A DNA stretch of 64,000 nucleotides from HRBIN12 sp964447335 (lineage in GTDB: Bacteria > Actinomycetota > UBA4738 > HRBIN12). Where the stretch lies: assembly GCA_964447335.1 (NCBI GenBank), contig CAYUSA010000003.1:23851-87850 (forward strand), read 5' to 3'. Position 1 is the first letter of the stretch. Every line of letters begins with the position of its first letter. This document shows, piece by piece, positions 39,974 to 48,335 of this stretch. Both the position numbers and the translations under genes were made by a program. The notes below the pieces were generated by a model. It did no database searches. It had not been told where the DNA came from and was given only the letters and a program-made list of their open reading frames with translations.

Positions 39974-41656
39974 TCAGGCGCCGAGCGCACGCGCGATGAT
40001 CGCGGCCAGCTCGGCGTGGTGGGCACGGTTGCGCTCGGCGTCGACCACGACCTCGACGACGCGCACGCCACGAGCGGACATCGCGCGTCGCACGGCGGGG
40101 ACCAGGTCGGCCGAGCGCTCGACGCGCTCGTGCCCGGCGCCCGCCGCCGCGCAGACCACGCCGAGGTCGAGCCCGTGCGGCGTGGTGAACAGCTCGTCGA
40201 GCTCGGGCAGGTCCTTCTGCCCGAGGAAGGAGAAGATCGTGCCGCCGCCGTTGTTCAGCACGACGAACGTCGCCTCGTGCCCTCGGCGGGCGCTCCACAG
40301 GAGGGAGCCGGCGTCGTACAGGAACGACAGGTCGCCGCAGAGCGCGACGGTCGGTCGGCCCGCATCCGCGACCCCGAGCACGGTCGACACGAAGCCGTCG
40401 ATGCCGCTCGCCCCGCGGTTCGCGACGACCCCGAGCCCCTCGCGGGGCGCCATCGAGGCGTCGAGATCGCGCACCGGCATGCTCGATGACACGACGAGCA
40501 CCGAGCCGTCGGGGAGCGCCGCCGAGAGGTCCCGGGCCACACGGCCCTCGGACGGCTCCTCCCACCCGTCCATCGCCGCGTCGAGGGCCGTCCTCGCGCG
40601 GGCGTCGGCCTCGAGCCAGTCGTGGAGCCACGGCGTCTCGGCCCGCGCCTCCAGTCTCTCGAGAGTCTCCTCGGCCACCGAGGCGAGATCCGCACGCACC
40701 GTCCACGCGGCACGGCGATGCGGGTCGGCCACGAGATGGTCGGGGTCGACGATCACGAGCCGACGGGCATGCGCGACGAGGCCGAGGCCGGCGCGCGAGG
40801 TCGGCGCGGCGCCCAGCTGCAGCACCACGTCGGGCGCGTGCGCCGACGCGAACCGCTCGTCCGCGAGGAGGAGCTGCCCGGCGGCGAGCGCACCGGGAAC
40901 ACGCAGGCCGGACGTCGGCTCGGCGACGAGCGGCCAGGCGGCCCGTCGCGCGAGCTCGATCACGGCGCGCGAGGGCTCGCGGAGCGAGCCCGCGAGCATC
41001 ACGCCGCGGGCGGTCGAAGCGAGCTCGAGACGGAGCTGCTCGACCTCTTCGGGCTCAGGCGAGGCGACGAGTTCGGGGGCCGAGCCGGACGGCGTCGACG
41101 CGGGCAACTCGACGGGGCCGGGCACGAGCGGCTCGCGGAACGGCAGGTTCACGTGCACCGGTCCGAGCGGAGGTCCGAGCGTGCTGCGGATCGCGTCCCC
41201 GGCGATCTGCCGCCAGAACGACTCGTCGGGGCGGTCACCCGGGACCTCGGCATCGATCGAAGCCGAAACGTAGGTGCCGTAGAGGCCGACCTGGTCGATG
41301 GTCTGGTTCGCGCCCACGCCGCGGAGCTCTGGAGGCCGGTCGGCCGTGAGCAGGACGAGTGGAACGCGCGACATCGAGGCCTCGACGACGGCCGGCAGGA
41401 GCTCGGCGGCGGCGGTGCCGCTCGTGCACGCGACGGCGACCGGACGACCGGTGGCCTTCGCGGCGCCGAGGGCGAAGAAGGCCGAGGCGCGCTCGTCGAG
41501 GTGGACGTGGACCCGGACGCTCGGATGGCGCCAGAGCGCGAGCGCGATCGGCGTCGAGCGCGAGCCCGGCGAGACGCACGCGACCGTGAGGCCGCAGCGG
41601 ACGAGCTCGTCGACGATCCACCAGCACGCGGCGAAGGAGCGCTCGGCCTCGCTCAC
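39974..41656 (-). CDS. menD: SEPHCHC synthase (MenD)
   Basis: A 560-residue thiamine-diphosphate enzyme that joins 2-oxoglutarate and isochorismate. The N-terminal domain has CVSPGSRSTPIALALWRHP and ACTSGTAAAELLPAVVEASM. The ThDP motif is CGDLSFLYDAGSLLW (GDLS...) followed by NNGGGTIFSFL. The GTG start overlaps the menA stop (GTGA). The order menB, menA, menD on this strand is one unit diverging from menE. Confidence 0.93.
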   Translation of the reverse strand: MSEAERSFAACWWIVDELVRCGLTVACVSPGSRSTPIALALWRHPSVRVHVHLDERASAFFALGAAKATGRPVAVACTSGTAAAELLPAVVEASMSRVPLVLLTADRPPELRGVGANQTIDQVGLYGTYVSASIDAEVPGDRPDESFWRQIAGDAIRSTLGPPLGPVHVNLPFREPLVPGPVELPASTPSGSAPELVASPEPEEVEQLRLELASTARGVMLAGSLREPSRAVIELARRAAWPLVAEPTSGLRVPGALAAGQLLLADERFASAHAPDVVLQLGAAPTSRAGLGLVAHARRLVIVDPDHLVADPHRRAAWTVRADLASVAEETLERLEARAETPWLHDWLEADARARTALDAAMDGWEEPSEGRVARDLSAALPDGSVLVVSSSMPVRDLDASMAPREGLGVVANRGASGIDGFVSTVLGVADAGRPTVALCGDLSFLYDAGSLLWSARRGHEATFVVLNNGGGTIFSFLGQKDLPELDELFTTPHGLDLGVVCAAAGAGHERVERSADLVPAVRRAMSARGVRVVEVVVDAERNRAHHAELAAIIARALGA

Positions 41657-42573
41657 GACGCGCTCGCCCCCGCCACCCACAGGCCGAGCGCCAGCAGGAC
41701 CCCGAACGTGGCCTGCAGCAACGCCGTTCCGACGAGCACCGGGATCAGCGCCCGGCCCTCGGCCGTGCCCACCTGCTCCATCGGCCGGATCGCGAGCACC
41801 CACGACGCGAGCGCGAGCAGCGCCCACTGCGACATGCCCGAGCCTTCGCTCGCGATCTCGACGAGCACGGCCGCCGGCACCGACGCGAGCGCGAGCACCA
41901 CGAGCGCGCGGTAGAGACGCCTCGCGCCGTGCTCGCCGAGCCGGACCGCGAGCGTGCGCTTGCCGGCGGACCGGTCGGTCGGGATGTCGCGGAGGTTGTT
42001 CGCCTCCAAGATCGCGACGGCGAGCAGGCCCATCGGCACGCTCGCCCACCACGCGGCCGCCGTGACGGTCTCGGCGTTCACGTACGCGGTCCCCGCCGTC
42101 GCCATCACGCCGAAGAACACGAAGACCATGACCTCGCCGAGGCCGAGCCCCGCGTAGGGTCTCGGGCCGCCGCTGTAGAGCCAGAGCGCGAGCATCGCCG
42201 CGGCGCCGATCGGGATCAGCCACAGCGTGGTCGCGAGCGCCAGCGCGAGCCCCACCACCGCGGCCACCCCGACGCACGCGGCCGCCACCGCGAGCACCGA
42301 CCTCGGTGTGGCCATGCCCGAGGACGTGAGCCTCGGCGGGCCGAGCCGCTCGTGCGTGTCCACCCCTCGGACGCCGTCGTGGTAGTCGTTCGCGAGGTTC
42401 ACCCCGACCTGCAGCGCGATCCCGACGACGAGCGCCGCGGCCGAGCGCCACATGACCGTCCGCCCCGCGGCCGCGATCCCGACGGCCACGGGCGTCACGC
42501 TCGCGCCGAGGGTCCGCGGGCGGGCGCCGTGCCACCACACGGAGGGCCGGCTCGAGCGCTCGACCCCGGACAT
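41653..42573 (-). CDS. menA: 1,4-dihydroxy-2-naphthoate polyprenyltransferase
   Basis: A 306-residue UbiA-type membrane protein with about eight to nine helices. The two Asp-rich motifs are NLANDYHDGVRGVDTHERLG (NDxxD type) and LEANNLRDIPTDRSAGKRTL, which bind magnesium and the prenyl diphosphate. It attaches the isoprenoid tail to DHNA, giving demethylmenaquinone. It is placed between menB (six bases upstream) and menD (overlap), which fits. Confidence 0.93.
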   Translation of the reverse strand: MSGVERSSRPSVWWHGARPRTLGASVTPVAVGIAAAGRTVMWRSAAALVVGIALQVGVNLANDYHDGVRGVDTHERLGPPRLTSSGMATPRSVLAVAAACVGVAAVVGLALALATTLWLIPIGAAAMLALWLYSGGPRPYAGLGLGEVMVFVFFGVMATAGTAYVNAETVTAAAWWASVPMGLLAVAILEANNLRDIPTDRSAGKRTLAVRLGEHGARRLYRALVVLALASVPAAVLVEIASEGSGMSQWALLALASWVLAIRPMEQVGTAEGRALIPVLVGTALLQATFGVLLALGLWVAGASAS

Positions 42574-42579
42574 GCGGTG

Positions 42580-43407
42580 TCAGGGTCGCTTCGGGAAGCG
42601 CGAGAAGTCGGGGTCGCGCTTCTGCACGTACGCGTCCCGCCCCTCCTGCGCCTCGTCGGTCATGTAGTACAAGAGGGTCGCGTCGCCGGCGAGGTGCTGC
42701 ACGCCCGCCAGGCCGTCGACCCCCGCGTTGTACCCCGCCTTCAGGAGCCGGAGCGCCAGCGGGCTCATCCGCACCATCTCGCGGCACCAGGCCACGGTCT
42801 CGGCCTCGAGGCGCTCGAGCGGCACGACGGCGTTCACCAGGCCCCACGCGAGCGCGGTCTCGGCGTCGTATTGCCGGCACAGGAACCAGACCTCCTTCGC
42901 GCGCTTCTCGCCGATCTGCCGCGCGAGCAGGTGGATGCCGTAGCCGCCGTCGAACGAGCCGACCTTCGGCCCGGTCTGCCCGAACTTCGCGTTGTCGGCC
43001 GCGATCGTGAGATCGCAGCACAGGTGGAGCACGTGCCCGCCGCCGATCGCGTAGCCGGCGACCATCGCGACGACGGGCTTCGGGAGGCGGCGGATCTGGA
43101 TCTGCAGGTCGAGCACGTTCAGGCGCGCGATGCCCGTGTCGTCCTCGACGTAGCCGTCATCGCCGCGGATCCTCTGGTCCCCTCCCGAGCAGAACGCGAG
43201 TGGGCCCTCGCCGGTGAGGACCACGACGCCGACGTCGGGGTCGTCCCTCGCGGCCTCGAACGCCCGGGACATCTCGCGCACCGTGAGCGGACGGAAGGCG
43301 TTGCGGACCTCGGGCCGGTCGATCGTGATCTTCGCGATGCCCTCGGCGGTCTCGTACCGGATGTCCGTGTACTCGCCGGCCGGCTGCCACTGCGGGATCA
43401 GTTCCAT
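42580..43407 (-). CDS. menB: 1,4-dihydroxy-2-naphthoyl-CoA synthase
   Basis: A 275-residue crotonase-fold enzyme that closes the second ring of DHNA-CoA. LAFCSGGDQRIRG is the first oxyanion-hole block and GYAIGGGHVLHLCCDLTIAA the second. FGQTGPKVGSFDGGYG has Gly in the place where M. tuberculosis MenB has Asp, which is the pattern of the bicarbonate-dependent MenB type. The ATG follows TAGGAG at a suitable distance, so it has a leader. Its promoter overlaps that of the divergent menE gene. Confidence 0.93.
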   Translation of the reverse strand: MELIPQWQPAGEYTDIRYETAEGIAKITIDRPEVRNAFRPLTVREMSRAFEAARDDPDVGVVVLTGEGPLAFCSGGDQRIRGDDGYVEDDTGIARLNVLDLQIQIRRLPKPVVAMVAGYAIGGGHVLHLCCDLTIAADNAKFGQTGPKVGSFDGGYGIHLLARQIGEKRAKEVWFLCRQYDAETALAWGLVNAVVPLERLEAETVAWCREMVRMSPLALRLLKAGYNAGVDGLAGVQHLAGDATLLYYMTDEAQEGRDAYVQKRDPDFSRFPKRP

Positions 43408-43422
43408 GAGCGCGTACTCCTA

Positions 43423-43453
43423 GAGCGGACACTCGAAGGGTGTCAGCTAGCCT
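43423..43453. promoter_or_regulatory. Overlapping divergent menB/menE promoters with candidate MerR site
   Basis: GAGCGGACACTCGAAG (43423-43438) is nearly identical to the motif before merR. It is part of the dyad GACACTCGAAGGGTGTC (43428-43444). TAGCCT (43448-43453) is the menE -10 box on the plus strand, and its complement gives TAGGCT for menB. A regulator at the dyad would sit in the menE spacer and just inside the menB transcript. Confidence 0.45.
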
Positions 43454-43460
43454 ATCGCAC

Positions 43461-44651
43461 GTGGGGAGACTGGAGAACGCGGGGCTGGCGGCCGAGGACG
43501 TCGTGGCCGTGGCGCTCCCGCCCGCGCGTGGGTGGCTCGAGCTCGTCCGCGAGATCTGGGACGCCGGCGCCGCCCTGTTCCCCGTCGACCTGCGCTTCCC
43601 CCCCTCGGAGGTGCTGGCCCTCGTGCGCTCGGCTCGACCGACCGTGGTCCTGCACGCCGAGGGGTGGGAGCGCCGCGAGGACGGCGTGCCCGCCGACCCC
43701 GGTGTCGCGCTCATCGTGCACACCTCGGGGACCGCTGGCGCGCCCAAGCTCGTGCAGTTCGACCGCGCGGCGATCGACGCCGCGGTGGCTGCGTCGGCGC
43801 TCGCGCTCGAGGCGACCGCGCGCGACCCGTGGCTCTGCTGCCTGCCGCTCGCGCACGTCGGGGGGCTGCTCGTGCTGCTCCGCGGGGTGCTCCTCGGCGC
43901 GCCGGTCACGGTGCATCCCCGCTTCGACCCCGCGGCCATCGCCGCGGAGCCCGACCTTGCGTTCACCTCCGTGGTTCCGACGATGCTCCTACGGCTCCTC
44001 GGCGCCGGGATCGATCTCGCGCGGTTCCGCCGCATCCTCGTCGGGGGCGCGCACCTCCCCGCCGACCTCCGCGAGCGCGCGGAGGCGACCGGCGCCACGC
44101 TCGTCGAGACCTACGGCCTCACCGAGACCTGTGGCGGCGTCGTCTACGACGGCCGGCCACTGCCCGGCGTGGAGATGCGGATCGACGCGAACGGCGGCAT
44201 CGAGCTCCGGGGGCCGATGCTCACGCTCGGCTACCGCCTCGATCCGGTGGCCACGCAGCGAGCCTTCACGTCCGATGGGTGGCTCCGGCCCGGCGACGCC
44301 GGCTCGATCGACACCGAGGGTCGGTTGCACGTCGTCGGTCGCGCGGACGACCTCATCAACTCCGGCGGCGAGAAGATCTGGCCGCAGGAGGTCGAGGCCG
44401 CCCTGCACCCCCACCCGAAGGTGGCCGAGATCGCCGTCGGCGCCCGTCCCGATCCCGAGTGGGGGCAGCGGGTCGTCGCCTTCGTCGTCCCCGCCGATCC
44501 CGCCGATCCCCCCACGCTCGCCGAGCTCCGCCAAGCCGCCTCGCAGCGACTGCCGCGGCACAAGGCGCCCCGAGAGCTCGTGCTCCTGCCGGAGCTGCCG
44601 AGGACCGGCCCCGGCAAGCTGCGACGCTCGGCCCTCCGAGACACGGAATAG
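43461..44651 (+). CDS. menE: o-Succinylbenzoate-CoA ligase
   Basis: A 396-residue adenylate-forming enzyme, shorter than the usual 450-490 residues, with a reduced N-terminal domain as in other actinobacterial MenE proteins. VALIVHTSGTAGAPKLVQF is the phosphate-binding loop, ETYGLTETCGGVVYDGRPLP the adenine region, and WLRPGDAGSIDTEGRLHVVG with DDLINSGGEKIWPQEVE the hinge and C-terminal domain. GTG 43461, seven bases after TAGCCT, is preferred over an in-frame GTG at 43440. menC and menH, needed before and after it, are not in the window. Confidence 0.9.
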   Translation: MGRLENAGLAAEDVVAVALPPARGWLELVREIWDAGAALFPVDLRFPPSEVLALVRSARPTVVLHAEGWERREDGVPADPGVALIVHTSGTAGAPKLVQFDRAAIDAAVAASALALEATARDPWLCCLPLAHVGGLLVLLRGVLLGAPVTVHPRFDPAAIAAEPDLAFTSVVPTMLLRLLGAGIDLARFRRILVGGAHLPADLRERAEATGATLVETYGLTETCGGVVYDGRPLPGVEMRIDANGGIELRGPMLTLGYRLDPVATQRAFTSDGWLRPGDAGSIDTEGRLHVVGRADDLINSGGEKIWPQEVEAALHPHPKVAEIAVGARPDPEWGQRVVAFVVPADPADPPTLAELRQAASQRLPRHKAPRELVLLPELPRTGPGKLRRSALRDTE

Positions 44652-44711
44652 GCGCCGGTTATCCTCCATGGGGAGCAGATCCTCCGAACCACACGAGGCA
44701 GAAGGCACGTG

Positions 44712-45647
44712 ATGACTGAGGAACGCGATGTCGTGATCCTGGGCTCGGGGCCGGCCGGGTACACGGCCGCCCTGTACGCGGCCAGGGCGAACCTGCGACC
44801 GCTCGTCCTGAAGGGATTCGAGGCGGGCGGCCAGCTGATGCTCACGACCGAGGTCGAGAACTACCCCGGCTTCCCGGACGGGATCTTGGGCCCCGAGCTC
44901 ATGGATGCGATGGAGAAGCAGGTGGCGCGGTTCGACGCCGAGATCGTGGCGCAGTCGGCGACCCGCGTGGACCTGTCGAGCCGCCCGTTCGGCGTGTGGG
45001 CGGGCGACCAGGAGTGGCGGGCAAGGACGTTGATCGTCTCGACGGGCGCGAGCGCCCGTTGGATCGGCGCCCCCGGCGAGGAGCGGCTCCGCGGGCGCGG
45101 CGTCTCGGCATGCGCGACGTGTGACGGCTTCTTCTTCCGCGATCGCGAGCTCGTGGTCGTCGGCGGCGGCGACACGGCGATGGAGGAGGCCACGTTCCTC
45201 ACGCGCTTCGCGAGCAAGGTGACCATCGTGCACCGGCGCGACGAGTTCCGCGCCTCGGCGATCATGCGGGATCGCGCCCTCGCGAACGACAAGATCTCGG
45301 TCGTGTGGGACAGCGTCGTCGAAGAGATCCTCGGGGACGATGCCGTGAGCGGCGTCCGATTGCGCAACGTGAGGACGGGCGAGGCCTCCGATCTTGCGGC
45401 CGGCGGGGTGTTCGTCGCGATCGGCCACACACCGAACACGAGCCTGTTCCACGGACAGCTGGACCTCGACGAGACCGGCTACCTCTTGGTGAACGAGCCG
45501 AGGACCGCGACGAGCGCGCCGGGCGTGTTCGCCGCCGGTGATGTCACCGACCGCATCTATCGTCAGGCGGTGACCGCGGCGGGGCAGGGCTGCAAGGCCG
45601 CGATCGACGCGGAGCGCTTCCTCGAGGAGCACCACCACACCGGCTGA
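44712..45647 (+). CDS. trxB: Thioredoxin reductase
   Basis: A 311-residue flavoprotein. It has the FAD motif VVILGSGPAGYTAALYAARA, the redox pair CATCDGFFF and the NADPH motif VVGGGDTAMEEATFL, with GVFAAGDVTDRIYRQAVTAAGQGC at the end. It passes electrons from NADPH to thioredoxin, encoded next. AAGG lies six bases before ATG 44712, so it is preferred over GTG 44709. TATCCT (44659-44664) probably provides the -10 box for trxB-trxA. Confidence 0.95.
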   Translation: MTEERDVVILGSGPAGYTAALYAARANLRPLVLKGFEAGGQLMLTTEVENYPGFPDGILGPELMDAMEKQVARFDAEIVAQSATRVDLSSRPFGVWAGDQEWRARTLIVSTGASARWIGAPGEERLRGRGVSACATCDGFFFRDRELVVVGGGDTAMEEATFLTRFASKVTIVHRRDEFRASAIMRDRALANDKISVVWDSVVEEILGDDAVSGVRLRNVRTGEASDLAAGGVFVAIGHTPNTSLFHGQLDLDETGYLLVNEPRTATSAPGVFAAGDVTDRIYRQAVTAAGQGCKAAIDAERFLEEHHHTG

Positions 45648-45654
45648 GGGGGAT

Positions 45655-45669
45655 CGGGGCCCGCGCCCC
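45655..45669 (+). terminator. Hairpin between trxB and trxA
   Basis: CGGGGC and GCCCCG flank CCGC just after the trxB stop, and a second stem (GCCGCCC with GGGCGGC) follows at about 45699-45715. These may reduce read-through or protect the mRNA; there is no U-run. Confidence 0.3.
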
Positions 45670-45729
45670 GTGGTTGCATCGAACGGGCCGCCCGCGGGGC
45701 GGCTCTCGAACGGATGGAAGGAACGAACG

Positions 45730-46056
45730 ATGACGATGATCGGCGACGTGACGGATCAGGACTTCGAATCGCGCGTGCTCGGGTCGCAGACGCCCGTGCT
45801 CGTGGACTTCTGGGCGGAGTGGTGCGTTCCCTGCCACATGGTGTCTCCGGTGGTCGAGGAGATCGGCAAGGAGAAGGCCGAGGCCCTGCAGGTCGCGAAG
45901 CTGAACATCGACGACAACCCCGATGTCACGCGCAAGTACGGGGTCATGAGCATCCCGACCCTCATGCTCTTCGTGGGCGGGCAGGAGAAGGCTCGGCTCG
46001 TCGGGGCTCGGGGCAAGGACGCCCTCCTCCGCGAGATCGACCCGCACCTGCCCTAG
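45730..46056 (+). CDS. trxA: Thioredoxin
   Basis: A 108-residue thioredoxin. LVDFWAEWCVPCHMVSPVVE holds the redox pair as WCVPC, where nearly all thioredoxins have WCGPC. The cis-Pro segment is SIPTLMLFVGGQEKARLVGA, the rest is standard. The changed central residue should alter redox potential and partner range. GGAAGGAA precedes the ATG. Its reductase is encoded directly upstream, which supports a general thioredoxin role. Confidence 0.93.
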   Translation: MTMIGDVTDQDFESRVLGSQTPVLVDFWAEWCVPCHMVSPVVEEIGKEKAEALQVAKLNIDDNPDVTRKYGVMSIPTLMLFVGGQEKARLVGARGKDALLREIDPHLP

Positions 46057-46072
46057 CCCGCTCCTCGCGGCG

Positions 46073-46086
46073 CCGGGACCACCCGG
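46073..46086 (+). terminator. Short hairpin after trxA
   Basis: CCGGG-ACCA-CCCGG forms a five-base-pair stem with a four-base loop about 17 bases after the trxA stop. It is a weak terminator candidate. Confidence 0.25.
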
Positions 46087-46123
46087 GTTGCCGCCGACGG
46101 CCACCCGCTGCCAACCTCGGTGG

Positions 46124-47194
46124 GTGCAGACCATCCGCATGGGCGACCAGGGCGACGCCGTTCGCGACGTGCAGCACCGCCTGACCGAGCTCGGCCACCG
46201 CATCGACGGCGCCGAGTTCGAGGGCGTCTTCGGGCCCTCCACGCAAGAGGCCGTCCGCGCCTTCCAGCTCGCGCGGCGCCTGCCGGCGGACGGCATGATC
46301 GGGCCGGACACGTGGGGCCAGCTCGTCGAGGCCGGCTACCGGCTCGGGGACCGGACCCTGTACCTGCGCTCCCCGGCGTTCCGCGGTGACGACGTCCGCG
46401 AGCTCCAACGCATGTTGAATGCTCTCGGCTTCGACGCGGGCAAGGAAGACGGGATCCACGGCGGCGCCACCGCCGAGGCCGTCATGGAGTTCCAGCGCAA
46501 CGTCGCCGACCGGGTCGACGGCATCGTGGGGCTCGACACGGTCCGCACGCTCGAGCGCATGCGTCCGTCACTCGGCGGTCCGAGCCTCGCCATGGTCCGC
46601 GAGGAGGAGGCTGTCCGCTCGATGGTCGCCTCGCTCGCCGGATCCACCGTCGCCGTCGACGCCGGGCACGGGCCGCGCGAGCCCGGCGAGCTCGGCGGCT
46701 CGGGAACACGCGAGGCCGACGTCGCCCTCGCGCTCGCGGCCGAGCTCACGGGCGCCCTCACGCGCCGGGGGGCGATCCCCATGCTCCTGCGCCCACCGGG
46801 CGAGGAGCCGACACCATCCGAGCGCGCCCAGGCGGCCAACGCCCTCGGCGCGGCCCTGTGCATCTCGATCCATCTCGCGGCGGGGGACCCCGCCGAGCGA
46901 GGCGCCACGTGCGCCTACTGGGGCACCGCCACGACGCACTCCCCCGCCGGCCGTCGCCTCGCCGAGCTCATCCAGGCCGAGCTCGCGGGCGCGGGCCTCG
47001 CCGACCGCGGGATCCACCCGCTCACGATCTCGCTCCTGCGCGAGACGCGGATGCCGGCGGTCCAGGTCGAGCCCGCGCACCTCTCGAACCCGGAGGAGGA
47101 ACGCCTGCTCGCGGAGCCCGCCTTCCGCCGCCGCGTGGCCGAGGCGATCGCCGAGGGCGTGGCCCGGTTCCTCGGCGGCGCTCCGGACGCGTAG
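46124..47194 (+). CDS. cwlM: CwlM-like peptidoglycan amidase family protein
   Basis: A 356-residue protein with two peptidoglycan-binding domains (EGVFGPSTQEAVRAFQLARR and DGIHGGATAEAVMEFQRNVA) and a C-terminal amidase_3 domain. In that domain AVDAGHGPREPGE, the Glu in TREADVALALAAEL and SIHLAAGDP provide zinc-ligand positions, and VEPAHLSNPEEERLL closes the site. In mycobacteria CwlM sits at this place and controls MurA rather than cutting the wall. Zinc ligands seem kept here, so activity is open. The start is GTG 46124 or ATG 46139. Confidence 0.88.
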   Translation: MQTIRMGDQGDAVRDVQHRLTELGHRIDGAEFEGVFGPSTQEAVRAFQLARRLPADGMIGPDTWGQLVEAGYRLGDRTLYLRSPAFRGDDVRELQRMLNALGFDAGKEDGIHGGATAEAVMEFQRNVADRVDGIVGLDTVRTLERMRPSLGGPSLAMVREEEAVRSMVASLAGSTVAVDAGHGPREPGELGGSGTREADVALALAAELTGALTRRGAIPMLLRPPGEEPTPSERAQAANALGAALCISIHLAAGDPAERGATCAYWGTATTHSPAGRRLAELIQAELAGAGLADRGIHPLTISLLRETRMPAVQVEPAHLSNPEEERLLAEPAFRRRVAEAIAEGVARFLGGAPDA

Positions 47195-47232
47195 CGCGGG
47201 CGTCGATCCGGCCCGGCCTCGCGGCGGCGGCC

Positions 47233-47337
47233 TCAGGCCTGCCGGCGGGAAAGGAGCGCGATCACGGTCCCGAGCAGCGCGCCGAGCGCGAGCGCCTTCG
47301 CGACACGCTCGAGCTCAGCGGGGGACGGTCGCTCCAT
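47233..47337 (-). CDS. 34-residue single-helix membrane peptide
   Basis: A short frame of 34 codons, MERPSPAELERVAKALALGA followed by a hydrophobic stretch LLGTVIALLSRRQA. The middle forms one membrane helix with charged ends. TAGCAT (minus strand, 47344-47349) is six bases before the ATG, exactly the leaderless pattern of many genes here, which is the main support that it is real. It lies antisense in the short gap between cwlM and the F420 oxidoreductase gene. Its function is unknown; small peptides of this kind often bind larger envelope proteins. Confidence 0.5.
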   Translation of the reverse strand: MERPSPAELERVAKALALGALLGTVIALLSRRQA

Positions 47338-47375
47338 GCCACGATGCTAGCCGACCTGGCGAAGAGGAGATCTCG

Positions 47376-48335
47376 ATGCGCTTCTGCCTGATGCTCGAGG
47401 GACAGGAGGGGTTGACCTGGGCACAGTGGCTCGCGGTCGCCGAGACCGCGGAGCGACTCGGCTTCGAAGCCCTGTTCACCTCGGACCACTACTACTCGGT
47501 GCAGGGCGCCCCCGGGCGCGGCTCGAACGACGCTTGGACCATCCTCGCGGGCCTCGCGGCCCGCACCGAGCGCATCCGGCTCGGCACGATGGTCTCACCG
47601 GTCACCTTCCGCCATCCGACGGTGCTCGCGAAGGTGGCCACGACCGTCGACCACATCTCCGGCGGGCGCGTCGAGATCGGCATGGGCGCGGGCTGGTGGG
47701 AGGAGGAGCACCGCACCCACGGCTTCCCGTTCCCACCGACGGAGGAGCGGTTCGAGATCTTCGAGGAGCAGGTCGAGATCGTGCACGGCCTCCTCACGCA
47801 GGAGCGCTTCTCCTTCGAGAGCCCGCACTACGCGATCGAGGAGTGCGAGTTCCTCCACAGGTCCGTCCAGCGCCCGCATCCGCCGATCGTCCTCGGCGGC
47901 CGCACGGCCGGACCTCGGATGCAGCGACTCGTCGCGCGCTTCGCGGACGAGTTCAACACCGTCGGCGGCACACCCGAGCAGGTCCGAGAGCGCTTCGGCC
48001 GGATCCGTGACGGGCTCGACGCCGCCGGTCGTGATCAGGCGAGCGTGACCACCTCGCTCATGACATGGGTGCTCGTCGGGCAGGACGAGGCGGCCTGGCA
48101 CGCGCGCGTCGAGCGCGCCCGCCGCAACGACCCGAGCGCCGGCACGTTCGAGGCCTATCTCGAAGATGTCTCGCGCGACTGCATCGTCGGCACGCCGGAC
48201 CGGGCCGCCGAGCGCCTCGCCGAGTACGCGGCCGCCGGCGTGCAGCGCATCGTCCTGAACCACGAGCTCGTCGACGACCCGGCGATGCTCGAGCTCCTTG
48301 CAGCGCAGGTCTTACCGCAGGTTGCGGCCGGCTAG
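47376..48335 (+). CDS. LLM-class F420-dependent oxidoreductase
   Basis: A 319-residue TIM-barrel protein of the luciferase-like monooxygenase class. RFCLMLEGQEGLTWAQWLAV, FEALFTSDHYY, RIRLGTMVSPVTFRHPTVLA and GRVEIGMGAGWWEEEHRTHG are the standard blocks; the last binds the F420 phosphate. Most actinobacterial members use coenzyme F420 rather than FMN. The substrate is not known. AGAGGAG precedes the ATG, so the gene has a leader. Its stop overlaps the stop of the convergent metallo-beta-lactamase-fold gene. Confidence 0.88.
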   Translation: MRFCLMLEGQEGLTWAQWLAVAETAERLGFEALFTSDHYYSVQGAPGRGSNDAWTILAGLAARTERIRLGTMVSPVTFRHPTVLAKVATTVDHISGGRVEIGMGAGWWEEEHRTHGFPFPPTEERFEIFEEQVEIVHGLLTQERFSFESPHYAIEECEFLHRSVQRPHPPIVLGGRTAGPRMQRLVARFADEFNTVGGTPEQVRERFGRIRDGLDAAGRDQASVTTSLMTWVLVGQDEAAWHARVERARRNDPSAGTFEAYLEDVSRDCIVGTPDRAAERLAEYAAAGVQRIVLNHELVDDPAMLELLAAQVLPQVAAG

